From Sagittula sp048553715 (GTDB lineage Bacteria; Pseudomonadota; Alphaproteobacteria; Rhodobacterales; Rhodobacteraceae): DNA of 64,000 bases. Within the stretch, counting starts at the first letter, position 1; each line of letters opens with the position of its first letter. Made by a program: the position numbers and the translations under genes. The notes beneath the pieces are model-generated. The model did no database searches. It was not told the DNA's origin and was given only the letters and a program-made list of their open reading frames with translations. Location of the stretch: positions 1 to 64,000 of the forward strand of contig NZ_JBLZNC010000007.1 of assembly GCF_048553715.1 (NCBI RefSeq), written 5' to 3'. Shown piece after piece: positions 56,079-64,000 of the stretch.

Positions 56079-56723
56079 ATGACAAAAACCACCGCGACCA
56101 CGCTGGATGATCTTGCGGCGCGCGCCATATCGCTCGCCGCTGAAGGACGGCGCACATTTATCGCCATCGCAGGCGCGCCCGGATCGGGAAAAAGCACCAC
56201 GGTGGAGCGTCTCGCCCAACGCATACAGGCGCAAATGCCCGATGCGACCGCGATCCTGCCGATGGACGGCTTTCACTATGACGATGCGGTCCTGCACGCG
56301 CGCGGGCGCCATCCGTGGAAAGGCGCGCCCGATACCTTCGACACAGGCGGATTGCTCAGCGTTTTGCGCAGGTTGCGCGACGCGAATGAGGGCTCGGTCG
56401 CCGTTCCGGTTTTTGACCGCGATCTTGAAATTTCACGCGGGTCTGCCCGGCTGATTGCGCGCGACACCCCCATCATTCTGGTCGAAGGGAACTACCTGCT
56501 GCTGAACCAGCACCCGTGGACCGACCTGCACCCGATGTTCGATCTGACCGTGATGATCGACGTGCCGGAGGCAGAGCTTGCCCGCCGTTTGCGCGCCCGC
56601 TGGAACGGCTACGGCCTGAGCGCGGCAGACATCCAGACCAAGCTGGAACACAACGACCTGCCCAACGGACGTTTGGTTGCCACCCAAAGCATCCCCGCCG
56701 ATCTGACACTGACCCAAAAATAA
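56079..56723 (+). CDS. P-loop kinase, pantothenate/uridine kinase-like fold
   Basis: Nucleotide-binding protein of 214 residues with Walker A GAPGSGKST at 32-40, the substrate-side motif LPMDGFHYDD (about 60-69) and VEGNYLLL. This matches the FrcK/YggC-like group of predicted small-molecule kinases. The phosphorylated compound is unknown; fructose and other sugars have been suggested for relatives. It follows lysR by 11 bases, so it may be co-transcribed. Confidence 0.85.
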   Translation: MTKTTATTLDDLAARAISLAAEGRRTFIAIAGAPGSGKSTTVERLAQRIQAQMPDATAILPMDGFHYDDAVLHARGRHPWKGAPDTFDTGGLLSVLRRLRDANEGSVAVPVFDRDLEISRGSARLIARDTPIILVEGNYLLLNQHPWTDLHPMFDLTVMIDVPEAELARRLRARWNGYGLSAADIQTKLEHNDLPNGRLVATQSIPADLTLTQK

Positions 56724-56727
56724 ACCC

Positions 56728-56753
56728 CGCCCCGGCTGAACCGGAACGGGGCG
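56728..56753. terminator. Hairpin between the kinase gene and the cytochrome c gene
   Basis: A 7-bp G+C stem (56728-56734 with 56747-56753) lies between the convergent genes, preceded by an A-rich stretch. It probably serves both strands, mainly the minus strand. Confidence 0.6.
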
Positions 56754-56773
56754 ATACCTAATCTGGCGGCAGA

Positions 56774-57181
56774 TTATTCCGCAGGCGCCTCACCAAAGGT
56801 CGCAAGGTAGGCGATCACGTTGGTGCGCTCTTCCTCTTTGCGCAGACCGGCAAAGGCCATCTTTGTCCCCTTCGCGTAATCACGCGGCTTTTCCAGAAAC
56901 GCTGCAAGCTCTTCGGGGGTCCAAGTCTTGCCCTCTGCGTTCATCTCCTGGAACACGTTGGAGTAGCGAAAATCCTCGACCGCGCCGACGGGGCCATTCA
57001 CGATGCCGTTCAACACCGGGCCCACGCGGTTCTTGGCGTCTTCACCGACCTGATGGCAGGCTTTGCATTTGTTGAACACACGCTCGCCTGCCTCGGCGTC
57101 ACCGGGCACGGCGTGGCTTTCGGCCAGACCCATCACGGGGAGGACGGCCAGAAAGCTGGCGGCGATTGCTTGCTTGATCAT
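56774..57181 (-). CDS. Class I soluble cytochrome c
   Basis: Periplasmic electron carrier of 135 residues with a signal peptide (about 1-24). The heme is bound at CKACH (39-43) and the axial Met is Met108 (GTKMAF). The NRVGPVLNGI loop is typical of cytochrome c2/c550. It could accept electrons from PuuD, the periplasmic molybdenum hydroxylase or the bc1 complex; none of these links is shown by sequence. An open frame extending upstream to 58498 is antisense to the next gene and not coding. Confidence 0.93.
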   Translation of the reverse strand: MIKQAIAASFLAVLPVMGLAESHAVPGDAEAGERVFNKCKACHQVGEDAKNRVGPVLNGIVNGPVGAVEDFRYSNVFQEMNAEGKTWTPEELAAFLEKPRDYAKGTKMAFAGLRKEEERTNVIAYLATFGEAPAE

Positions 57182-57433
57182 GACGTACCTTTCGGTTTCC
57201 TGTTTCTTCCGCACCTGTGGGACCGTCCGGCCGCCACGATTGCGCTGTCCTTGCACATCTAATGGCGCGGCGCGGAAAATCCACCGATGCACCTGCGCGA
57301 CCAAACGGCAGGCTCGGACCAGACAATAAACCACGCGCCCGATTTGTCCGGTGGTTAGAACGTCGCAGGGGCGGCGCGGCATTTTACGGATGCGGCGCAG
57401 GTGTCCAGCCGCTAGGCTGCATGCACCCGCAAG

Positions 57434-58687
57434 ATGGATTGGATGCCGATGATGTTGACCCGTGTTGTGTTCTGTCTGTGTCTGTGGATCTGCGCTCTGC
57501 CCGCCCATGCGCAAAACCGCGCAGCGGTTGAGGCGCAGTATCAGAACTGGCTTACCCAAACGGTCTGGCCGCGTGCGCGCCGCGCCGGTGTCTCGCAAGG
57601 CACGTTTCGCAACGCCTTTGACGGGGTGCGGCTGAACTGGGATCTGCCTGATCTGGTGCCCCCCGGTGCAGCCCCGCCCAAACAACAGCGCCAACGGCAG
57701 GCGGAATTCGGCAATCCTGCCAAGTATTTCAGCCGTGGCGGGCTGGATGGCGCGACCACGCAGGGGCGCCGCATGGCCGCGCGCCATGCGCAGGCCTTGG
57801 CACGCGCAGAACAGACCTATGGCGTGCCGGGGCGGATCATTCTGGGCATCTGGGGCCGTGAAAGCGCCTATGGCGCGGCGCCGATCCCGCACAACGCCTT
57901 TGAGGTACTGGGCACCAAGGGCTTCATGTCCACCCGCGCCCCTTATTTCACCGATGAGCTGATCGCCCTGCTGCAAATCGCCGAGGCCCGACACGCCCCC
58001 GCCGGTCAAATGCGCAGCAGCTGGGCGGGCGCATTGGGGCAGCCGCAGTTCATGCCCTCGAACTTTCTGAAATACGCCGCCGATGGCAATGGCGACGGAC
58101 GGGCCGACATCTGGCAGTCCGAGGCCGACACCATCGCGTCGATTGCCCGCTACCTGCAGGCCCATGGCTGGCAAAGCGGGCGGGACTGGGGGTTCGAGGT
58201 CGAGGTCCCGAGTTCCGTCAGCTGCGCCATGGAAGGTCCCGACGGCATGCGCCCCATCGCGGATTGGGTCAAAATGGGCATCACCCGTGTGGGCGGAAAG
58301 ACCTTTCCGGCGGCGGAATTGCGGGCCAAGGGGTCCCTGCTTATGCCCGCAGGTCGCTATGGTCCGGCCTTTATCGTCACGCCGAATTTCTATGTACTCA
58401 AGGATTACAACACCAGCGATCTCTATGCGCTGTTTGTTGGCCACGTGGGCGACCGCATCCAATACGGGATGGGTGATTTCAACGGATCTTGGCGGCAAAC
58501 GGGCGCGCTGTTGCGGTCAGACGTGGCGCAGATGCAGCGCGCGCTGGAACGGATGGGCCATGACGTGGGCGGCGCGGACGGTTTGGCGGGGTTCAAAACC
58601 CGCCGGTCCATCGGCAAATGGCAACAGGCCAGCGGCCAGCCCGCCACCTGCTGGCCCACACCAGAGATGAGAAAGACGCTGCGATAG
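57434..58687 (+). CDS. Lytic murein transglycosylase (MltB type) with peptidoglycan-binding domain
   Basis: Periplasmic enzyme of 417 residues that cleaves the glycan strand of peptidoglycan, leaving anhydro-muramyl ends. A signal peptide (about 1-26, ALPAHA-Q) is followed by the SLT_2 domain with catalytic Glu143 (GIWGRESAYG) and a C-terminal peptidoglycan-binding helix bundle (about 355-410). The start could also be at Met4, Met6 or Met7. The gene stands alone. Confidence 0.92.
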   Translation: MDWMPMMLTRVVFCLCLWICALPAHAQNRAAVEAQYQNWLTQTVWPRARRAGVSQGTFRNAFDGVRLNWDLPDLVPPGAAPPKQQRQRQAEFGNPAKYFSRGGLDGATTQGRRMAARHAQALARAEQTYGVPGRIILGIWGRESAYGAAPIPHNAFEVLGTKGFMSTRAPYFTDELIALLQIAEARHAPAGQMRSSWAGALGQPQFMPSNFLKYAADGNGDGRADIWQSEADTIASIARYLQAHGWQSGRDWGFEVEVPSSVSCAMEGPDGMRPIADWVKMGITRVGGKTFPAAELRAKGSLLMPAGRYGPAFIVTPNFYVLKDYNTSDLYALFVGHVGDRIQYGMGDFNGSWRQTGALLRSDVAQMQRALERMGHDVGGADGLAGFKTRRSIGKWQQASGQPATCWPTPEMRKTLR

Positions 58688-58740
58688 CTTGCACTTAGGG
58701 CGGCTTGGGGTTTGACTGCCTCCCATTCGGGAGGAAAAGC

Positions 58741-59526
58741 ATGACAGAATCATCTATTGACAGCCAGTGGAACGGGCCGGTCCTGACCCTGACGATCAAC
58801 GGCCCCCAAAGCCGCAATTCGATCAGCGGACCACAGTTTGACGCATTGCGCGCGACGGTTATCGACGCGCCTTTGCAGGGCGCGCGGGCCATCGTGATCA
58901 CCGGCGCGGCGGGCTATTTCTGCTCCGGCGGCAACATCCATAAGCTCAAGGAAAGCGCTGCGCGCCCCCGTGCGCAGTCCGCTGCCGGTACGGATGCGCT
59001 GAACGCCATGATACGCGCGGTGCATGATGCGCCGGTGCCGGTGATCTGCGCGATGGAGGGGGGCGCGGCTGGTGCCGGGGCGTCGCTGGCGCTGGCCTGC
59101 GATATGATCGTCGCGGCGGAGGGGGCCTCGCTCGTGATTGCCTATGTCAAGGTGGGCCTGTCCCCCGATGGCGGCGCGACCCATTTCCTGCGCAGCGCCC
59201 TGCCCCGCCAACTGGCGATGGAGATGTGTCTGCTCGGGCGTCCGATGCCGGTGGAACGGCTGCATCAATTCGGCGTGGTCAACGAAGTGGTGGCCAAGGG
59301 CGCGGCATTGGCGCAGGCCACTGACTTGGCCGCCCGTCTCGCCCGCGGTCCTGCACAGGCCATCGCCACCATCAAACACGAGGTCAACACAGCCCCCCGC
59401 AACGATCTGCTGACCCATCTCGCGCTGGAGGCGGACGGCATCAACCGCGCGCGCTACGGCGCTGAAGCGGCCGAGGGGCTGGCGGCCTTTCTGGAAAAAC
59501 GCAAACCGGACTTCCCCAGCGCATAA
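58741..59526 (+). CDS. Enoyl-CoA hydratase/isomerase family protein, PaaG-like
   Basis: Crotonase-fold protein of 261 residues. The oxyanion loops YFCSGGNI (59-66) and EGGAAGAGASLALACD (106-121) are present. The two catalytic Glu of true enoyl-CoA hydratases are not: the first site is Ser, and the second is Asp143 in GLSPDGG. An Asp there recalls isomerases such as PaaG, so double-bond isomerisation is more likely than hydration. GGGAGG precedes the ATG at 58741. The substrate is unknown. Confidence 0.85.
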   Translation: MTESSIDSQWNGPVLTLTINGPQSRNSISGPQFDALRATVIDAPLQGARAIVITGAAGYFCSGGNIHKLKESAARPRAQSAAGTDALNAMIRAVHDAPVPVICAMEGGAAGAGASLALACDMIVAAEGASLVIAYVKVGLSPDGGATHFLRSALPRQLAMEMCLLGRPMPVERLHQFGVVNEVVAKGAALAQATDLAARLARGPAQAIATIKHEVNTAPRNDLLTHLALEADGINRARYGAEAAEGLAAFLEKRKPDFPSA

Positions 59527-59679
59527 TCTTGCATAATTTCCCTCACAGGTATTTTCGCCGGACAGCTTGTCCAAGCGTCGCTCTGCAATAGAACATGCTA
59601 TGGACAAGCATTCCCTTGCAGAGAGCGCTCTGCCACAGGTAGTTTTGGCCCAAGGGAGACAGCCGAAAGGTCGGAGAAT
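59527..59679 (+). promoter_or_regulatory. Structured leader of the tungstate operon, candidate riboswitch or operator
   Basis: This 153-base gap before tupB is packed with repeats. GCTTGTCC (59565-59572) is complementary to GGACAAGC (59602-59609), and CTCTGCAA (59581-59588) to TTGCAGAG (59616-59623). The two pairs interleave as in a pseudoknot. There is also a local hairpin 59560-59572, a palindrome 59618-59633 and a GAAA-loop hairpin just before the ribosome-binding site. A promoter-like pair (TTGCAT and TATTTT) lies at 59530-59556. A Moco/Tuco-type RNA is one possibility; a DNA operator for the downstream regulator is another. Confidence 0.5.
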
Positions 59680-60393
59680 ATGCAGGATTTCGGAGAGGCC
59701 TTCGCGCTTGCCTTTGGGCTGGTGCTGCGTCCTTCGGGCGATCTTCTGGAGATCGTCGGCCTGTCGTTGCAGGTCAGCCTGTCCGCCTGTCTGCTTGCTT
59801 GCCTGATCGGCCTGCCTTTGGGGGCCTGTCTGGCGGTCAGCCGGTTTCGCGGGCGCGGCGCGGCCTTGGTGTTGCTCAACGCGCTGATGGGATTGCCGCC
59901 GGTGGTGGTGGGGCTGCTGGTGTACCTCGCATTGTCGCGGGCAGGTCCGCTGGGGTTTCTTGGACTTCTCTATACCCCCGGCGCGATGATCCTTGCACAG
60001 ACCATTCTGATCACGCCCATCGTAGCGGCCCTGTCGCGGCAGGTTCTGGAAACCCTGCATGCCGAATACGCCGACCAGTTCCGGTCGCTGTGCCTGACCC
60101 CGTGGCAAACCATGTCAGCGCTTTTGTGGGATGCGCGCGCCGCGCTTGTGACCGTCGCCTTGGCCGGGTTCGGGCGCGCTGTGGCCGAGGTCGGCGCGGT
60201 CATGATCGTTGGCGGCAATATCGACCATCTGACCCGCGTAATGACCACAGCCATTGCGCTGGAAACCTCCAAGGGGGAGTTGGCGCTCGCGCTCGCGCTG
60301 GGTGTGGTTTTGATGTTCATCGCGCTGGCCGTGAATGCCGCCGTCCAGTTGCTGCGACTGCGCGACACCACGCCGGAGGCCGCGCATGCGTGA
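59680..60393 (+). CDS. tupB: Tungstate ABC transporter permease
   Basis: Inner-membrane permease of 237 residues with five to six helices. The EAA-type loop EYADQFRSLCLTPWQTM is followed by AEVGAVMIVGGNIDHLTRVMTTAI, a stretch characteristic of the TupB family. It is the first gene of tupBCA and overlaps tupC by 8 bases. The Tup system has much higher affinity for tungstate than Mod transporters. Confidence 0.92.
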   Translation: MQDFGEAFALAFGLVLRPSGDLLEIVGLSLQVSLSACLLACLIGLPLGACLAVSRFRGRGAALVLLNALMGLPPVVVGLLVYLALSRAGPLGFLGLLYTPGAMILAQTILITPIVAALSRQVLETLHAEYADQFRSLCLTPWQTMSALLWDARAALVTVALAGFGRAVAEVGAVMIVGGNIDHLTRVMTTAIALETSKGELALALALGVVLMFIALAVNAAVQLLRLRDTTPEAAHA

Positions 60394-61123
60394 TCTCGGG
60401 ATGCTCAGTGGCGTGGTCCAGCGGGGCAGCCCGCCTTTGCGGATGCGCGGTGTCGGCCTGACCCTTGGCGGTCGGCGGGTGCTACAGGATCTTGACCTTA
60501 CGCTTGATACGCCCGGCATCACCGTGCTGATGGGGCCGAACGGCACGGGCAAAACGCAGGCGCTGCGGGTGATGCACGGACTGCAGGCCCCCGATCGCGG
60601 GCAGGTCCACTGGGGTGATACCCCCGCCGCGCAAGCCACAGCGCGCCAAGCGCTGGTGTTCCAGAAACCCGTCCTGCTGCGCCGCTCGGTCGCCGCCAAT
60701 ATTGATTTTGTCCTGAAGGCGCGGGGACGCGACCGCAGCCTTGGGCCCGCGCTGTTGGAACACGTAGGCCTTGCGGACAAGGCCCGCCAACCGGCGCGCG
60801 CCCTGTCCGGCGGAGAGGCACAGCGCCTTGCATTGGCGCGCGCGCTGGCCCTGTCGCCAGAGGCGCTGTTGCTGGATGAACCGACCGCCAGCCTTGATCC
60901 CGCATCGGTCATGGCCATCGAAGGCATCATCGCGCAGGCCAGTGCCAGCGGCGTGAAGGTCATCCTTGTGACCCATGACATCGGGCAGGCCCGACGACTG
61001 GCCGATGATGTGGTGTTCCTGCATCGCGGTCAGGTCATGGAACACAGCCCCGCCATTCAGTTTTTTCCCCGTCCCAGCAGCGCTGCGGCGCGGGATTTCA
61101 TCAACGGCAGGATTGTCGTGTGA
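60386..61123 (+). CDS. tupC: Tungstate ABC transporter ATPase
   Basis: ATP-binding subunit of 245 residues with Walker A GPNGTGKT at 50-57, signature LSGGE at 140-144 and Walker B with DE at 164-165. The residue after the P-loop lysine is Thr, as in TupC/MalK relatives. The ATG at 60386 overlaps the tupB stop by 8 bases. It energises uptake by TupB and TupA. Confidence 0.92.
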   Translation: MRDLGMLSGVVQRGSPPLRMRGVGLTLGGRRVLQDLDLTLDTPGITVLMGPNGTGKTQALRVMHGLQAPDRGQVHWGDTPAAQATARQALVFQKPVLLRRSVAANIDFVLKARGRDRSLGPALLEHVGLADKARQPARALSGGEAQRLALARALALSPEALLLDEPTASLDPASVMAIEGIIAQASASGVKVILVTHDIGQARRLADDVVFLHRGQVMEHSPAIQFFPRPSSAAARDFINGRIVV

Positions 61124-61147
61124 CCCACTAACCGATTGGGAGACATC

Positions 61148-61969
61148 ATGAAGCTTGTACAATTGACGCTGGCAGCCCTGCTGGCGACGCCCTCTGTTTG
61201 CCTTGCGGCAGAGGGGTCGATTATCGTGCAATCCACCACCTCGACCGCCAATTCCGGTCTGTATGACCACCTGCTGCCCGCCTTCACCGACGCCACCGGC
61301 ATCACCGTGAATGTCGTGGCTGTCGGCACGGGTCAGGCAATCAAAAACGCGGCGAATTGTGATGGCGATCTGCTGCTGGTGCACGCCAAACCCGCCGAGG
61401 AAAGCTTTGTCGCGGATGGCTTTGGCACCCAGCGGACGGATCTGATGTACAACGATTTCGTCATTGTCGGCCCCGCCGATGACCCCGCAGGGATCGCAGG
61501 CAGCACGGATGTCACAGCGGCCCTGTCGACGTTGGCGGAAAGCGGCGCGCTCTTTGCCTCGCGCGGGGATGACAGCGGCACCCACAAGAAAGAGCTGGCG
61601 TTGTGGCAAGACGCGGGCGTCGACCCCGCTGCGGGGTCCGGCACATGGTACCGCGAGACCGGATCGGGCATGGGGGCTACGCTGAACGCCGGGCTGGGCA
61701 TGGGCGCCTATGTGATGACCGACCGCGCCACTTGGATCAGCTTTGGCAACAAACAGGACTACCAGATCGCGGTGCAGGGCGATGACGCGATGTTCAACCA
61801 ATACGGCGTCATTCCGGTCAACCCCGAGGCCTGCCCGCAGGTGAATTTCGACGCAGCCAGCGTCTTTGCCGATTGGCTGCTGTCACCGCCGGGCCAAGAG
61901 GCCATCGCCGCCTATCAGGTGGACGGACAACAGCTGTTCTTTCCCAACGCGCCCGAACAAGGTAGCTAG
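61148..61969 (+). CDS. tupA: Tungstate-binding periplasmic protein
   Basis: Substrate-binding protein of 273 residues with a signal peptide (about 1-20). The family anion site is visible as STTSTANSGL (29-38) and RGDDSGTHKKE, with VAVGTGQAI between. GGGAGA precedes the ATG at 61148. TupA selects tungstate (and molybdate weakly) for import. It is the last transporter gene; the regulator follows after 42 bases that hold a 6-bp hairpin (61983-61996). Confidence 0.94.
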   Translation: MKLVQLTLAALLATPSVCLAAEGSIIVQSTTSTANSGLYDHLLPAFTDATGITVNVVAVGTGQAIKNAANCDGDLLLVHAKPAEESFVADGFGTQRTDLMYNDFVIVGPADDPAGIAGSTDVTAALSTLAESGALFASRGDDSGTHKKELALWQDAGVDPAAGSGTWYRETGSGMGATLNAGLGMGAYVMTDRATWISFGNKQDYQIAVQGDDAMFNQYGVIPVNPEACPQVNFDAASVFADWLLSPPGQEAIAAYQVDGQQLFFPNAPEQGS

Positions 61970-62011
61970 GTCGGCGGGCATGCCGGTCCCGACCGGGGTT
62001 AAGGAGGGCCA

Positions 62012-62881
62012 ATGGCAGAGCATGAATTCCTGACAGTTCCGGAACTGGCCGAGCTGTTGCGCCTGAAGGATCGCAAGATCTACGACCTCGCCGCCACGGG
62101 CGAGGTCCCCTGCACCCGCGCCACGGGCAAGCTGTTGTTTCCGGTGGCAGGCATTCGGGCGTGGTTGGACACACATTCCAGCGGCGCGGTGTCGAAACCG
62201 CCGCGCCCTGCGGTGATGTTGGGCAGCCACGATCCCCTGCTGGATTGGGCGATCCGTGAATCCCGCTGTGGCCTTGCCACATACTTCGACGGCTCCTCTG
62301 ACGGGATTGCCCGCTTTCGCCGCCGTGAAGGGGTGGCTGCGGGGCTGCATCTTCTCGACCCGGAGGGCCGCGAATGGAACACGCCGCGCGTGGCGCGGGA
62401 TTGCGCGGGGCAGAACGCCGTTCTGGTGCGTTTTGCCACGCGGGCGCGGGGATTGGTTCTGGGCCGCGATGCGACGGGGATCACAGGCATGGGTGATCTT
62501 GCCGGACGGCGGATCGTGCCCCGACAGCCCGAATCCGGCAGCGACGTGCTGTTCGCACAGCTTGCCCGTGACGCGGGACTGTCGCTCGACAGCCTTGAAC
62601 ACACAGACATCGCGCGCACGGAAACCGAAGCGGTTCAGGCGCTGGCACGGGGCGAGGCCTGCGCCACGCTGGGACTGGAATCCGTGGCCCGCGATTTTGG
62701 TCTGCCCTTCGTCCCGCTGATCGAGGAACGCTATGATCTGATCGTAAACCGTCGCGCGTGGTTCGACACCCCATTGCAACGTCTGATGGTTTTCTGCCAA
62801 TCAGAGGCCATGCAGGCACGGGCGGACCGGATGGGTGGATACGACCTGACCGGCTTGGGCACCGTGCGCTGGAACGCCTGA
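62012..62881 (+). CDS. Helix-turn-helix regulator with molybdate/tungstate-binding-type domain
   Basis: Protein of 289 residues joining an excisionase/MerR-like DNA-binding domain (about 5-52, VPELAELLRLKDRKIYDLAATG) to a periplasmic-binding-protein-like domain (about 70-285) of the COG1910 group. The fold suggests that it senses an oxyanion directly and controls uptake or cofactor genes. AAGGAGG precedes the ATG. It follows tupA, so it is a likely regulator of tupBCA, perhaps through the repeats ahead of tupB. It differs from ModE, which has TOBE-type domains. Confidence 0.87.
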   Translation: MAEHEFLTVPELAELLRLKDRKIYDLAATGEVPCTRATGKLLFPVAGIRAWLDTHSSGAVSKPPRPAVMLGSHDPLLDWAIRESRCGLATYFDGSSDGIARFRRREGVAAGLHLLDPEGREWNTPRVARDCAGQNAVLVRFATRARGLVLGRDATGITGMGDLAGRRIVPRQPESGSDVLFAQLARDAGLSLDSLEHTDIARTETEAVQALARGEACATLGLESVARDFGLPFVPLIEERYDLIVNRRAWFDTPLQRLMVFCQSEAMQARADRMGGYDLTGLGTVRWNA

Positions 62882-62892
62882 GGAGACCCCCA

Positions 62893-64000
62893 ATGTTGCT
62901 TGCTTCGCCACAGGCCACGCGCTGGCTGGACGACGACACCCACCGTTTGTTTCTGGCCGAAGACGCCCGCCGTCAATTTGCGTTTTTCCGCCACAGCCTG
63001 CGCGCCGATGGCGGGTTTCATCAACTTGATGTCGATGGCACACCCCGTCCAACACAGGTGCAGGAACTGCACGCCACCACACGGATGATCCATTCCTTTG
63101 CCTTGGGCAAGCTGGCCGGTCTGGACAAGGGCGACGATATGATCGCCCACGGGCTGAGCTATCTGGGCGCGGGGCATCACGACGCGCAATATGGCGGCTA
63201 TATCTGGGCGCGCGATGGCAAGGACATCAGCGACGGGCGCAAACTGGCCTATGGGCATGTCTTTGTCCTGCTCGCCGCTGCCAGCGCCCATGCCGCAGGG
63301 CATTCCACCGCTTTGGGTCTGTTGGATCAAGCCGATCAGGTGCTGACCCAACGGTTCTGGGAGGAAGACCACGGGCTGTTCGCGGACGAATGGAACCGCG
63401 ACTGGACCCCGTTTTCCAGCTATCGCGGCATGAATGCCAATATGCACGGGGTGGAGGCCCTGCTTGCCGCGTTCGAGGCGACAGGCCGCAAGCATTTTCT
63501 TAAACGCGCAGGGCGCATCCTTTCGTTTTTTATGGACACCATCGCCCCACAGTATGATTGGCGCATTCCGGAACATTACACGGCGGACTGGCAGGTCGAC
63601 CCCGCCTATGCGGGTGACCCGATGTTCCGACCGGCAGGCCACACGCCGGGACATTCGGTGGAATGGGCGCGGCTGTGGCTGCAATACGGGGCGCTGACCG
63701 GAACCGATGTCGAGGACGGCGCGCGCAAGATCGTGTATCGCGCCTTGCACGATGCATGGGACGAAAGCCGCGGCGGCGGTCTGATCTACACCTTGGACTT
63801 TGATGGCCAGCCCGCGATCCGAGACCGATACTGGTGGCCCGTGACTGAGGCCATCGGCGTTCTGGCCGCTTTGTTGAAAACCGGCGGCACCGCAGAGGAC
63901 GAGGCATGGTACCACAAGATGTGGCAGTTTGCCGACGCGCATCTGATTGACCACAACCAAGGCGGCTGGTTCCCCGAGCTGGATGACGACAACCGCCCGA
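62893..64000 (+). CDS. AGE-family sugar epimerase/isomerase (truncated by window end)
   Basis: The first 369 residues of an N-acylglucosamine 2-epimerase-family enzyme with an alpha/alpha-barrel fold; the frame is open at the window end. The conserved stretches QELHATTRMIHSFALGKL (about 57-74), YRGMNANMHGVEALLAAFE (about 177-195) and HTPGHSVEWARLWL resemble mannose isomerase and sulfoquinovose isomerase YihS more than true 2-epimerases. The start is the ATG 11 bases after the regulator stop, behind AGGAGA. A link to the tungstate genes is only positional. Confidence 0.9.
   Translation, partial: MLLASPQATRWLDDDTHRLFLAEDARRQFAFFRHSLRADGGFHQLDVDGTPRPTQVQELHATTRMIHSFALGKLAGLDKGDDMIAHGLSYLGAGHHDAQYGGYIWARDGKDISDGRKLAYGHVFVLLAAASAHAAGHSTALGLLDQADQVLTQRFWEEDHGLFADEWNRDWTPFSSYRGMNANMHGVEALLAAFEATGRKHFLKRAGRILSFFMDTIAPQYDWRIPEHYTADWQVDPAYAGDPMFRPAGHTPGHSVEWARLWLQYGALTGTDVEDGARKIVYRALHDAWDESRGGGLIYTLDFDGQPAIRDRYWWPVTEAIGVLAALLKTGGTAEDEAWYHKMWQFADAHLIDHNQGGWFPELDDDNRP

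Noticed and set aside
57182..58498. A long minus-strand extension of the cytochrome c gene
   Set aside because: It is antisense to the lytic transglycosylase and would remove the signal peptide from the protein start.
59527..59679. Firm assignment of the tupB leader as a Moco riboswitch
   Set aside because: I cannot recall the consensus well enough to match it base by base. The leader is reported as structured but of unknown class.

Overview
The window looks like chromosomal DNA of a marine alphaproteobacterium of the Rhodobacteraceae (Roseobacter group). The evidence is high G+C coding sequence on both strands, an ectoine operon with its own aspartokinase, a Na+-translocating NADH:quinone oxidoreductase, osmoregulated periplasmic glucan genes, a tripartite tricarboxylate (Tct) transporter and a membrane-bound urate hydroxylase. 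Genes are tightly packed, often overlap by 1-17 bases, and show no transposase, integrase, phage gene, rRNA, tRNA or CRISPR. The taxonomic call is inference from gene content.

Layout. (1) 0.3-7.0 kb, osmoadaptation: ectA-ectB-ectC-ask on the minus strand, a divergent MarR-type ectR, then a small universal stress protein and a betaine/choline-type (BCCT) transporter. (2) 7.0-10.6 kb, a siderophore ABC importer with an iron-box-like palindrome upstream. (3) 10.9-20.1 kb, purine breakdown: malate synthase G, ureidoglycine aminohydrolase, an NCS2 purine permease, ureidoglycolate lyase, a fused allantoinase-OHCU decarboxylase, HIU hydrolase, a LysR regulator and urate hydroxylase PuuD. Together these take urate to glyoxylate and then malate; an allantoate amidohydrolase is not present here. 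(4) 20.1-28.4 kb, Na+-NQR: nqrABCDEF with the maturation genes nqrM and apbE on the opposite strand, plus a small membrane protein and a CBS-domain protein.

(5) 28.4-33.0 kb, a TetR-controlled group: an FAD dehydrogenase, a bile-acid:sodium-type symporter, a short-chain dehydrogenase and a DUF4442 protein, which may import and oxidise an unknown organic acid. A 0.67 kb stretch with no clear gene follows. (6) 33.7-38.5 kb, periplasmic glucan synthesis: an OpgG/OpgD-like protein with a Tat signal, a 58-residue reading frame, opgH and opgC. (7) 38.7-46.8 kb, mixed metabolism: a periplasmic molybdenum hydroxylase (iorAB type), a sugar dehydrogenase, a class V aminotransferase with a divergent Lrp-type regulator, an unknown 210-residue protein, an isochorismatase-fold hydrolase and a siderophore-interacting reductase. 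(8) 46.8-49.5 kb, a BaeSR-like two-component system followed by a secreted four-cysteine protein. (9) 49.5-56.7 kb, tctCBA, gamma-glutamyltransferase and an SLC10A7-like transporter in one run, with divergent lysR and a P-loop kinase. (10) 56.8-64 kb, a cytochrome c, a lytic transglycosylase, a PaaG-like hydratase/isomerase, a tungstate ABC importer (tupBCA) with a highly structured leader, a regulator with a molybdate-binding-type domain, and an AGE-family sugar isomerase cut by the window end.

The most notable items are the repeat-rich leader before tupB, the TetR/FAD dehydrogenase/symporter cluster, the four-cysteine protein next to the two-component system, the reading frame between opgG and opgH, and the small membrane protein beside nqrM.
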